A stretch of 6,361 bases of DNA from an uncultured Bacteroidales bacterium (GTDB lineage Bacteria; Bacteroidota; Bacteroidia; Bacteroidales; Muribaculaceae), in assembly GCA_947176515.1 (NCBI GenBank), contig CAMWQZ010000074.1, positions 1-6,361 on the forward strand, given 5' to 3'. This document shows positions 1-5,604 of this stretch, one piece after another (within the stretch, counting starts at the first letter, position 1; the number at the start of each line of letters is the position of its first letter). The notes beneath the pieces are model-generated. The model did no database searches and was not told the origin of the DNA. It was given only the letters and a program-made list of their open reading frames with translations. A program made the translations under genes and the position numbers.

Positions 1-230
1 ACGTTCAGCTTATCGACGACCTCGCCGGAGTGACCCTCGTGGCTACATCTTCTAAGGGCATCGAAGAAGGCACAAAATCTGAAATCGCTGCTAAGGTCGG
101 TGAAGCAATCGCCAAGAAAGCTCTCGAAGCCGGAATCACTGAAGTTGTTTTTGACCGTAACGGATATCTCTTCCACGGTCGTGTTAAATCGTTGGCTGAT
201 GCTGCTCGCAACGGCGGACTTAAATTCTAA
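1..230 (+). CDS. rplR: Large-subunit ribosomal protein L18 (uL18), 3' part
   Basis: This is the C-terminal part of L18, which binds 5S rRNA and helps place it in the central protuberance of the 50S subunit. The reading frame enters from the left edge, with complete codons from position 3, and runs 75 codons to a TAA at 228-230. The family is usually about 115-120 residues, so roughly the last two thirds is present. The visible hallmark is the C-terminal block [19 protein letters not shown] followed by NGGLKF, the classic L18 ending. The common DRGG is DRNG here. An internal ATG at position 30 is not the true start, because the homologous sequence continues in frame upstream to the window edge. 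The next gene, rpsE, begins 6 bases after the stop, as in a typical spc operon. The identification is secure; the N-terminus is not visible. Confidence 0.97.
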   Translation, partial: VQLIDDLAGVTLVATSSKGIEEGTKSEIAAKVGEAIAKKALEAGITEVVFDRNGYLFHGRVKSLADAARNGGLKF

Positions 231-236
231 TTGATT

Positions 237-755
237 ATGGCAAAAAGAAACAACAGAGTTAAGACCACTAACGATCTCGAACTCAAAGATCGTCTCGTTG
301 CAATCAACCGTGTTACCAAAGTTACCAAAGGTGGCCGCACATTCACTTTCGCTGCTATCGTTGTAGTAGGTAACGAAAACGGCATCGTCGGCTGGGGTCT
401 CGGCAAAGCAAACGAAGTTCAGGCTGCTATCGCCAAAGGCGTTGAGGCAGCTAAAAAGAACCTCATCAAGGTGCCCGTACACAAAGGCACAATCCCTCAC
501 GAACAGGCTGCTAAATTCGGTGGCTCACGCATCATCCTCAAGCCCGCTTCTCACGGTACTGGTGTGAAGGCCGGTGGTGCTATGCGTGCCGTCCTCGAAA
601 GCGTCGGCATCACCGACGTCCTCGCCAAATCAAAGGGATCGTCTAACCCCCACAACCTTGTAAAGGCCACTATCGCTGCTCTCGACGAAATGCGTTCACC
701 CGCTACTGTCGCTCAGAACCGCGGTATTTCTGTCGAACAAGTATTCAAAGGCTAA
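237..755 (+). CDS. rpsE: Small-subunit ribosomal protein S5 (uS5)
   Basis: S5 is a 30S protein that contributes to decoding accuracy and lies near the mRNA entry channel. The product is 172 residues, a normal length for the family. The N-terminal double-stranded-RNA-binding-like domain covers about residues 12-75 and contains the loop [12 protein letters not shown] (23-34), the region where E. coli spectinomycin-resistance changes map. [16 protein letters not shown] follows at about 43-58. The C-terminal domain carries [17 protein letters not shown] (105-121) and the NPHNLVKAT motif (137-145). I chose the ATG at 237 rather than the in-frame TTG at 231: the ATG gives the standard MAKxN-type start, while the TTG would begin one base after the rplR stop. 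No Shine-Dalgarno motif precedes it. It lies between rplR and rpmD in the usual spc order. Confidence 0.98.
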   Translation: MAKRNNRVKTTNDLELKDRLVAINRVTKVTKGGRTFTFAAIVVVGNENGIVGWGLGKANEVQAAIAKGVEAAKKNLIKVPVHKGTIPHEQAAKFGGSRIILKPASHGTGVKAGGAMRAVLESVGITDVLAKSKGSSNPHNLVKATIAALDEMRSPATVAQNRGISVEQVFKG

Positions 756-774
756 CCCTTAACGACAATTTAAA

Positions 775-954
775 ATGGCTAAGATTAAAATCACTCAGAT
801 AAAGAGCCGTATCAACTGCCCGGCAGTGCAGAAACGCACTCTCGACGCTCTCGGCCTTAAGAAAATGAATCACTCGGTGGTTAAAGAAGACACCCCCTCT
901 GTGATCGGTATGGTTAACAAAGTTCGTCATTTGGTTCAAGTGACCAACGCTTAA
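775..954 (+). CDS. rpmD: Large-subunit ribosomal protein L30 (uL30)
   Basis: This small 50S protein is 59 residues, the usual bacterial L30 length. The sequence begins MAKIKITQIKSRINCP and has the family pattern of a first beta strand (KIKITQIKS), a helix around residues 18-30 (VQKRTLDALGLKK), the H-x-VV-K-D stretch (NHSVVKEDTPSV, 32-43) and a second helix (GMVNKVRHLVQV, 45-56). The ATG at 775 follows an A/T-rich 19-base spacer after rpsE, and the TAA at 952-954 is 15 bases before rplO. The S5-L30-L15 neighbourhood is the normal spc order and supports the call independently of the short sequence. Confidence 0.97.
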   Translation: MAKIKITQIKSRINCPAVQKRTLDALGLKKMNHSVVKEDTPSVIGMVNKVRHLVQVTNA

Positions 955-969
955 TATTTCTCATCTACT

Positions 970-1416
970 ATGGACTTAAGTAATTTACAGCCTGCCGTCG
1001 GTTCGGTTAAACGTAAAACTCGTATCGGCCGCGGTCCCGGTTCTGGAAAAGGTGGAACATCAACTCGTGGTCACAAAGGTGCCAAATCTCGTTCTGGTTA
1101 CTCACGCAAGATTGGTTTTGAAGGTGGTCAGATGCCACTCCAGCGCCGTCTTCCCAAATTTGGTTTCAAGAACATCAACCGTGTCGCATATAAAGCAATC
1201 AATCTTGACCTCATCGACGCTCTTGCTGAAGCTAAAAACCTTCAGAAAATTGGTCTCGATGAACTTCGCGCTGCCGGTTACGTTAACCGCAACCAGCTCG
1301 TTAAGATTCTTGCCAATGGCGCGGTAAAACGTGCGCTCACTGTTGAGGCAAATGCCTTCTCAGCAGCTGCACAGGCAGCTATCGAAGCCGCAGGCGGATC
1401 AATCAATAAAATCTAA
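970..1416 (+). CDS. rplO: Large-subunit ribosomal protein L15 (uL15)
   Basis: L15 is a 50S assembly protein with a long basic N-terminal extension that threads into 23S rRNA. The product is 148 residues, typical for the family. The N-terminus has the expected glycine- and arginine-rich tract: GSVKRKTRIGRGPGSGKGG (11-29), then RGHKGAKSRSGYSRKIGFEG (33-52) and GGQMPLQRRLPKFGF (52-66). The globular C-terminal domain (about 75-148) ends in LTVEANAFSAAAQAAIEAAG, the conserved region where L15 proteins have VxAxxFSxxAxxAIExAGG. The start at 970 has no Shine-Dalgarno motif. The stop is only 5 bases before secY, the tightest junction in the window, which suggests translational coupling of L15 and SecY. 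Confidence 0.98.
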   Translation: MDLSNLQPAVGSVKRKTRIGRGPGSGKGGTSTRGHKGAKSRSGYSRKIGFEGGQMPLQRRLPKFGFKNINRVAYKAINLDLIDALAEAKNLQKIGLDELRAAGYVNRNQLVKILANGAVKRALTVEANAFSAAAQAAIEAAGGSINKI

Positions 1417-1421
1417 TCATA

Positions 1422-2774
1422 ATGAGTCTCGTTCAAACTTTTAAGAATATCTGGACGATCGAAGAGCTCCGTAAGCGCATCCTCGTGACACTCCTGTTGG
1501 TACTCGTCTACCGACTCGGGTGTTACGTCGTGCTGCCCGGCATCTCTCCCTCTGACATCGACGCTCTTGCAAAATTCACAAACAAGAGCGGTCTGATGCA
1601 GCTCCTCGATATGTTCTCAGGCGGTGCATTCTCGCAAGCCTCCATCTTCGCGTTGGGTATCATGCCTTACATCACTGCATCAATCGTTGTGCAGCTCTGC
1701 GGCATGATTCTCCCGTCGTTCCAGAAGATGCAGCGCGAAGGCGAAAGCGGCCGTCAGAAACTTAATCAGTACACGCGCTATCTAACAGTCCTCATCCTCA
1801 TCCTTCAGGCCCCGGCTTACCTCGCCAACCTGCAGCTTCAGGTCAACAGTGCTGCTAACGCTCACGTTATGTCACACAGTTTGTGGACTTATTTCTATCT
1901 TACCATCATCCTCGCCGCAGGCTCTATGTTCATCATGTGGCTTGGCGAGCGCATCACCGATCGCGGCATCGGCAATGGTATCTCGTTCATCATCCTCGTA
2001 GGTATCATTGCCCGTCTTCCGGGAGCACTCTTCTACGAATTCACAAGCCGTCTCCCGGGTACTACCGGTAGCCAGGGCGGTCTCGTGATGTTCATCGTCG
2101 AGATTATCCTCCTCTTCGCTGTGACAGTTGGTGCTGTGTTGTTGGTTCAAGGCACGCGCAAAGTCCCCGTACAATATGCAAAACGCATTGTCGGCAACCG
2201 TCAGTATGGCGGCGCTCGTCAGTACATCCCCTTGAAGGTTAATGCTGCTGGCGTAATGCCTATCATCTTCGCCCAGGCCATCATGTTCATCCCCATGACA
2301 CTTGCAGGCTTCCGTGGCGGTGATGGTAGCGGATTCCTCCATGCGTTTACTGACATCAACAGCTTCTGGTATAACGCTGTGTTCTTCCTTCTTATCGTTG
2401 CGTTCACTTACTTCTATACTGCCATCACAGTGCGTCCCACTGACATGGCCGAGAACCTCAAGCGCAACAATGGCTTCATCCCCGGCGTAAAACCCGGTAA
2501 GAAGACAGCCGAATATCTTGACGCCATCATGTCGCGTATCACACTCCCAGGTTCGATTTTCCTCGGTGTTGTAGCGATTCTCCCTGCTTTTGCCCGTTTC
2601 TTTGGCATCAGCCAGAATTTCGCTCAATTCTTCGGCGGAACATCACTCCTCATCCTTGTCGGTGTTGTCCTCGACACACTCCAGCAGGTTGAGTCTCACC
2701 TGATGATGCACCACTACGACGGCCTCATGAAAGACGGCAAGATTAAAGGACGCACAACAGGACAGGCATATTAA
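1422..2774 (+). CDS. secY: Protein translocase channel subunit SecY
   Basis: SecY forms the protein-conducting channel of the Sec translocon in the cytoplasmic membrane, working with SecE, SecG and the SecA motor. The product is 450 residues (E. coli 443). Ten hydrophobic segments are readable at about 18-38, 72-92, 118-138, 155-173, 185-205, 221-243, 274-296, 316-336, 373-391 and 405-421. The plug/TM2 region is GGAFSQASIFALGIMPYI (67-84). The GERITDRGIGNGISFII block (175-191) before TM5 is a SecY signature. The cytoplasmic loop after TM6 contains QYAKRIVGNRQYGG (251-264), and the loop after TM8 contains GFIPGVKPGKKTAEYL (351-366). That last loop has Lys at 357, where many SecY proteins, including E. 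coli, have Arg. Placement after rplO is the classical location. The product is complete and intact. Confidence 0.98.
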   Translation: MSLVQTFKNIWTIEELRKRILVTLLLVLVYRLGCYVVLPGISPSDIDALAKFTNKSGLMQLLDMFSGGAFSQASIFALGIMPYITASIVVQLCGMILPSFQKMQREGESGRQKLNQYTRYLTVLILILQAPAYLANLQLQVNSAANAHVMSHSLWTYFYLTIILAAGSMFIMWLGERITDRGIGNGISFIILVGIIARLPGALFYEFTSRLPGTTGSQGGLVMFIVEIILLFAVTVGAVLLVQGTRKVPVQYAKRIVGNRQYGGARQYIPLKVNAAGVMPIIFAQAIMFIPMTLAGFRGGDGSGFLHAFTDINSFWYNAVFFLLIVAFTYFYTAITVRPTDMAENLKRNNGFIPGVKPGKKTAEYLDAIMSRITLPGSIFLGVVAILPAFARFFGISQNFAQFFGGTSLLILVGVVLDTLQQVESHLMMHHYDGLMKDGKIKGRTTGQAY

Positions 2775-2804
2775 TCGTAACGCTACATTATTTAGTCAAG
2801 TATA

Positions 2805-3587
2805 ATGATCTATCTTAAAACCCCGGAAGAAATCAATCAGATGCGTGAGGCCGCCACACTGGTGAGCCGCACCCTTGGCGAAGTTGCCAAGTGGATTACT
2901 CCCGGAGTAACGACACTCAAGCTCGACACCATTGCTCGCGAATTCATTCGCGACAATGGCGGTCGGCCTGCTTGTCTCGGATACGAAGGCTTCCCAGCAA
3001 CACTGTGTATCGAGGTTAACGAAACCGTCGTTCACGGATTCCCCTCTAATTATGCGCTCCGAGATGGCGACATCATCGGCATCGACACAGTTGTCGAAAA
3101 AGACGGCTTCATGGGTGACTCCTGCTATACCTTCCCCGTTGGAGAAATAGACCCAAAAGTTATGGATCTCTGCAAGACCACCAAAGAGTCGCTTTACGTC
3201 GGTATCGAAGCCTGCCGTCCTGGTCATCGCATCGGCGACATCGCCAATGCAGTCCAGACCTACTGCGAGCACCGTGGATATTCAGTTGTCCGCGAAATGT
3301 GCGGCCATGGCATTGGCCACAGTATGCACGAATCTCCTGAGGTTCCCAATTACGGTCGCCGCGGCACAGGCCCCGTCATCCGTAACGGCATGTGCATCTG
3401 CATCGAACCCATGATTAACATGGGCAGCCGTAACATCGTTATCGAGCGCGACGGCTGGCAGTGTCGCACCAAAGATCGCAAGCCCTCTGCTCACTACGAG
3501 CACACACTCGCAATCCTTGACGACCATGTCGAGATACTGACAACCTTCGACTATATCGAAGAAGTCCTAAAAGATAGATTTATTTAA
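2805..3587 (+). CDS. map: Type I methionine aminopeptidase
   Basis: This cytosolic metalloenzyme removes the initiator methionine from nascent proteins whose second residue is small. The product is 260 residues and has no N-terminal zinc-finger extension, so it is the short type Ia form (E. coli 264). All five dinuclear-metal ligands of the pita-bread fold are present: Asp94 (GIDTVV), Asp105 (FMGDS), His168 (CGHGIGH), Glu201 (CIEPMIN) and Glu232 (HYEHT). The Asp-Asp spacing of 11 matches E. coli. The substrate-site histidines His77 (VVHGFP) and His175 (SMHESPEVPNYG) are also present. It sits 30 bases after secY and 9 bases before infA. Map next to SecY and IF-1 is common outside the enterobacteria; adenylate kinase, which often lies between secY and map in Firmicutes, is absent. 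The start has A/T-rich sequence and no Shine-Dalgarno motif. Confidence 0.97.
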   Translation: MIYLKTPEEINQMREAATLVSRTLGEVAKWITPGVTTLKLDTIAREFIRDNGGRPACLGYEGFPATLCIEVNETVVHGFPSNYALRDGDIIGIDTVVEKDGFMGDSCYTFPVGEIDPKVMDLCKTTKESLYVGIEACRPGHRIGDIANAVQTYCEHRGYSVVREMCGHGIGHSMHESPEVPNYGRRGTGPVIRNGMCICIEPMINMGSRNIVIERDGWQCRTKDRKPSAHYEHTLAILDDHVEILTTFDYIEEVLKDRFI

Positions 3588-3596
3588 CCCTATAAT

Positions 3597-3815
3597 ATGG
3601 CAAAACAAGCAGCAATCGAACAAGACGGCACAATCGTCGAAGCACTATCCAACGCAATGTTCCGCGTTGAGCTTGAGAACGGTCACGAAATCACCGCTCA
3701 CATTTCAGGCAAAATGCGCATGCACTACATCAAGATTCTGCCAGGCGACAAAGTTCGTGTCGAAATGTCGCCCTACGACCTCTCTAAAGGCCGGATTGCA
3801 TTCCGTTACAAATAA
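3597..3815 (+). CDS. infA: Translation initiation factor IF-1
   Basis: IF-1 binds the 30S A site during initiation and works with IF-2 and IF-3 to select the initiator tRNA. The product is 72 residues, the same length as E. coli IF-1, and is a single S1/OB-fold domain. The near-invariant core is easy to read: [21 protein letters not shown] (21-41), [13 protein letters not shown] (44-56) and [15 protein letters not shown] (58-72). The ATG at 597 bases into the map-rpmJ segment (position 3597) lies 9 bases after the map stop. A 26-base A-rich spacer separates it from rpmJ. The map-infA-rpmJ order bridges the spc and alpha operons. Confidence 0.98.
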   Translation: MAKQAAIEQDGTIVEALSNAMFRVELENGHEITAHISGKMRMHYIKILPGDKVRVEMSPYDLSKGRIAFRYK

Positions 3816-3841
3816 TCTTAAAATCAAAACTACTAAAAGAT

Positions 3842-3958
3842 ATGAAAGTCAGAGCTTCAATCAAAAAACGCACCCCCGACAGCAAGATTGTCCGTCGTAA
3901 GGGCCGTCTCTACGTGATTAACAAGAAAAACCCTAAGTATAAACAGCGTCAAGGATAA
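3842..3958 (+). CDS. rpmJ: Large-subunit ribosomal protein L36 (bL36), zinc-ligand-free form
   Basis: This is a 38-residue 50S protein. It starts [19 protein letters not shown] and ends [12 protein letters not shown], which is the L36 framework at exactly the canonical length. In the zinc-binding form residues 11, 14, 27 and 33 are Cys, Cys, Cys and His; here they are Thr, Ser, Asn and Tyr, so all four ligands are gone and the protein should not bind zinc. Cysteine-free L36 proteins are a known paralogue class, and related forms occur in Bacteroidota. Position after infA and before rpsM is standard. The 37 bases downstream, before rpsM, hold a possible promoter and an inverted repeat. Confidence 0.97.
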   Translation: MKVRASIKKRTPDSKIVRRKGRLYVINKKNPKYKQRQG

Positions 3959-3962
3959 TTTT

Positions 3963-3987
3963 TATTATTTTTGCAGAAAAAATAATA
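3963..3987. repeat. Perfect 10-bp A/T inverted repeat upstream of rpsM
   Basis: TATTATTTTT at 3963-3972 is the exact reverse complement of AAAAATAATA at 3978-3987, separated by the 5-base loop GCAGA. The stem is entirely A/T, so as RNA it would be weak, and no U-tract follows it; it is therefore not a convincing intrinsic terminator. It fills most of the 37-base gap between rpmJ and rpsM and overlaps the candidate -7 box at 3966-3973. In an A/T-rich spacer some self-complementarity is expected by chance, but ten perfect pairs with a short loop is more than usual. Confidence 0.7.
3966..3973 (+). promoter_or_regulatory. Candidate Bacteroidota -7 promoter box for rpsM and downstream genes
   Basis: TATTTTTG matches the Bacteroidota primary-sigma -7 consensus TAnnTTTG at every fixed position. 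If used, transcription would begin a few bases after the loop GCAGA, giving a leader of roughly 10-20 bases before the rpsM ATG at 3996. No clear -33 element (TTTG or TTG) is visible about 19-21 bases upstream, where the sequence is the end of rpmJ. That lowers confidence, as does the general A/T richness of the gap. The location, between the spc-like and alpha-like parts, is where an alpha-operon promoter lies in E. coli. Confidence 0.35.
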
Positions 3988-3995
3988 CGTAATTT

Positions 3996-4376
3996 ATGGC
4001 AGTAAGAATCGTGGGAGTTGACCTCCCCCAAAACAAAAGAGGTGAAATCGCCTTGACTTATATCTTCGGCATCGGTCGTAGCGCAGCCAAATCTATTCTC
4101 GAGAAAGCTGGCGTTGACGTTAACATCAAAGTCAAAGACTGGACCGATGATCAGGCTGCAAAAGTGCGCGAAGTCATCGGCACCGACCACAAAGTCGAAG
4201 GTGATCTCCGCAGCGAAATCCAGCTCAACATCAAACGTCTTATGGACATCGGTTGCTACCGTGGCATCCGTCACCGTAACGGTCTCCCCGTCCGTGGCCA
4301 GTCTACTAAGAACAACGCCCGTACTCGTAAGGGCCGTAAGAAAACCGTTGCTAACAAGAAGAAAGCTACTAAATAA
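3996..4376 (+). CDS. rpsM: Small-subunit ribosomal protein S13 (uS13)
   Basis: S13 sits in the head of the 30S subunit and contacts the P-site tRNA and the 50S subunit through intersubunit bridges. The product is 126 residues (E. coli 118). Diagnostic motifs are [12 protein letters not shown] (4-15), the helix-two-turn-helix-like [15 protein letters not shown] (21-35), the coiled helix region with [12 protein letters not shown] (71-82) and [20 protein letters not shown] (90-109). The tail after residue 110 is highly basic ([16 protein letters not shown]) and somewhat longer than in E. coli; in the family this tail reaches toward the P-site tRNA. The gene is first in the alpha-operon-like block and follows the candidate promoter at 3966-3973. 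Its stop is 9 bases before rpsK. Confidence 0.98.
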   Translation: MAVRIVGVDLPQNKRGEIALTYIFGIGRSAAKSILEKAGVDVNIKVKDWTDDQAAKVREVIGTDHKVEGDLRSEIQLNIKRLMDIGCYRGIRHRNGLPVRGQSTKNNARTRKGRKKTVANKKKATK

Positions 4377-4385
4377 TTTTAAACT

Positions 4386-4775
4386 ATGGCAAAAAAGACA
4401 GTCGCAGCAAAGAAGAGAAACGTTAAAGTTACTGCAGAAGGTCAACTTCACGTTCACTCATCTTTCAACAACATTATCGTGTGCTTAGCCAACAGCGAAG
4501 GCCAGGTGATCTCTTGGTCATCGGCTGGCAAGATGGGCTTCCGCGGTTCAAAGAAAAATACCCCCTATGCAGCCCAGATGGCAGCCCAGGATTGCGCTAA
4601 GACAGCGTTTGATCTCGGTCTCCGCAAAGTCAAGGCTTATGTTAAGGGTCCCGGTAACGGCCGCGAATCAGCTATCCGTACAATCCACGGTGCCGGTATC
4701 GAAGTAATCGAAATCATCGATGTTACTCCGCTGCCCCACAACGGTTGCCGTCCTCCCAAAAGAAGAAGAGTTTAA
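4386..4775 (+). CDS. rpsK: Small-subunit ribosomal protein S11 (uS11)
   Basis: S11 is a platform protein of the 30S subunit near the E site. The product is 129 residues, the same length as E. coli S11. Visible family blocks are [14 protein letters not shown] (19-32), [20 protein letters not shown] (48-67), [16 protein letters not shown] (85-100) and [18 protein letters not shown] (112-129). The Asn119-Gly120 pair that is converted to isoaspartate in E. coli S11 is conserved at the same positions. The N-terminal extension (residues 1-14) is short and basic. It lies 9 bases after rpsM, so the two are almost certainly co-transcribed. It is followed by an unusually long 200-base gap before rpsD. 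Confidence 0.98.
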   Translation: MAKKTVAAKKRNVKVTAEGQLHVHSSFNNIIVCLANSEGQVISWSSAGKMGFRGSKKNTPYAAQMAAQDCAKTAFDLGLRKVKAYVKGPGNGRESAIRTIHGAGIEVIEIIDVTPLPHNGCRPPKRRRV

Positions 4776-4975
4776 TTATCAGTCAACTCTGCTTTCGACT
4801 TTTAGTAAATATACCCCCACTTTTTCATAGAGACTTATAATCAATCTCAATGCTCCGTAAGAGTCAAATGTGAATAGACCATAATTTTTGTCACCTCTCT
4901 ATGGTCGCGGCTGCACTAAAAGGCTCAACAAATTCGGGGCTAATGTCTCAAATTAACTAACTGAATTAAACTAAA
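4776..4975 (+). promoter_or_regulatory. 200-base rpsK-rpsD intergenic region, candidate structured leader of S4
   Basis: This is the only long non-coding stretch; other gaps here are 5-37 bases. CTTTTAGT (4799-4806) is the exact reverse complement of ACTAAAAG (4915-4922), giving an 8-bp long-range helix. Inside it, GACCATA (4877-4883) pairs perfectly with TATGGTC (4900-4906) as a 7-bp hairpin with a 16-base loop. CCCC within 4814-4818 could pair with GGGG at 4936-4939 across the long helix, a possible pseudoknot. S4 is a known autoregulator that binds structured mRNA leaders in E. coli and Bacillus. I recall S4-leader candidates being proposed for Bacteroidia, but cannot confirm a match here. 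An imperfect promoter-like TAnnnTTTG lies at 4882-4890 with no -33 partner. The last 25 bases before the ATG are A/T-rich with no Shine-Dalgarno motif. The structure is inferred by eye. Confidence 0.55.
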
Positions 4976-5581
4976 ATGGCAAGATACACAGGTCCCAAGA
5001 CCAAAATCGCACGCAAATTCGGCGAACCAATCTTCGGTGCTGACAAAGTGCTCCAGCGCCGTAACTTCCCCCCGGGACAGCACGGTGCCAATCGCCGTCG
5101 CAAGACTTCTGAATATGGCGTTCAGCTGCGCGAAAAGCAGAAAGCTAAATACACCTACGGTGTGCTCGAACGTCAGTTCCGCAACCTTTTCGAGAAAGCT
5201 TCCAGCCTCAAAGGTATTACCGGTGAAATCCTTCTCCAGCTTCTCGAATCTCGCCTCGACAACATCGTGTTCCGTCTTGGCATAGCTCCAACTCGCGCTG
5301 CTGCCCGTCAGCTTGTGCTCCACCGTCACATCACTGTCAACGGTGACGTTGTCAACATCCCCTCTTATCAGGTGAAACCGGGCGACGTTGTTGGTGTACG
5401 CGAAAAATCTAAATCTCTCGAAGTGATTGCTGATGCTCTCGCTGGTTTCAACCACAGCAAATATCCCTGGATTGAATGGGACGAATCGCTCAAAGCTGGC
5501 AAACTCCTTCACGTTCCCGCTCGCGAAGACATCCCCGAAAACATCAAAGAGCAGCTCATCGTCGAGTTGTACTCTAAGTAA
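4976..5581 (+). CDS. rpsD: Small-subunit ribosomal protein S4 (uS4), zinc-free form
   Basis: S4 is a primary 16S-rRNA-binding protein that nucleates 30S assembly; it also contributes to decoding accuracy and is a translational autoregulator in several bacteria. The product is 201 residues (E. coli 206). Readable blocks are [18 protein letters not shown] (1-18), PPGQHG (32-37), [20 protein letters not shown] (46-65), ERQFRNLF (65-72), the S4 RNA-binding domain at about 91-153 (with [28 protein letters not shown] and [14 protein letters not shown]) and the C-terminus [10 protein letters not shown]. The N-terminal cysteine cluster of zinc-binding S4 proteins is absent; there is no cysteine in the whole protein. 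It sits after the 200-base possible leader and 23 bases before rpoA, so any S4-responsive control of that leader could also affect rpoA. Confidence 0.98.
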   Translation: MARYTGPKTKIARKFGEPIFGADKVLQRRNFPPGQHGANRRRKTSEYGVQLREKQKAKYTYGVLERQFRNLFEKASSLKGITGEILLQLLESRLDNIVFRLGIAPTRAAARQLVLHRHITVNGDVVNIPSYQVKPGDVVGVREKSKSLEVIADALAGFNHSKYPWIEWDESLKAGKLLHVPAREDIPENIKEQLIVELYSK

Positions 5582-5604
5582 TAATTTCTAAACCATTCAG
5601 ATCC

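Noticed and set aside
231..236. An alternative TTG start for rpsE
   Set aside because: It adds only Met-Ile before the conventional MAK start and abuts the rplR stop; the ATG at 237 is the better start.
1872..2627. A 251-codon open frame on the minus strand antisense to secY
   Set aside because: It lies wholly inside secY, whose ten-helix protein is unmistakable. The antisense product is rich in Asp, Glu, His and Thr with no recognisable motif, as expected from reading conserved codons backward.
3963..3987. The inverted repeat before rpsM as an intrinsic terminator
   Set aside because: The stem has only A-T pairs and is followed by mixed sequence rather than a U-tract, and the downstream genes belong to the same conserved block.
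3933..4457. A 174-codon minus-strand frame spanning the rpmJ end, rpsM and the rpsK start
   Set aside because: It overlaps three certain genes and has low-complexity Val/Asp/Phe-rich content typical of an antisense shadow.
4850..4873. A 7-codon mini-ORF (ATG at 4850, TGA at 4871-4873) in the rpsK-rpsD gap
   Set aside because: So short a frame is expected by chance in 200 bases. It has no run of regulatory codons suggesting attenuation, and nothing downstream resembles a terminator/antiterminator pair.
4882..4890. A second promoter-like TAnnnTTTG in the rpsK-rpsD gap
   Set aside because: Its spacer is one base longer than the TAnnTTTG consensus, no -33 TTTG lies at the right distance, and it falls inside the 7-bp hairpin, so structure explains it better.
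4901..4960. A 19-codon mini-ORF ending 15 bases before rpsD
   Set aside because: It uses CTA and GGG codons that the neighbouring highly expressed genes mostly avoid, and it runs through an arm of the proposed long-range helix. A leader peptide cannot be excluded, but nothing supports one.
4940..5512. A 190-codon open frame on the minus strand antisense to rpsD
   Set aside because: It is the mirror of the S4 coding sequence, begins and ends without regulatory context and resembles no family; the codon bias of rpsD explains the lack of stops.
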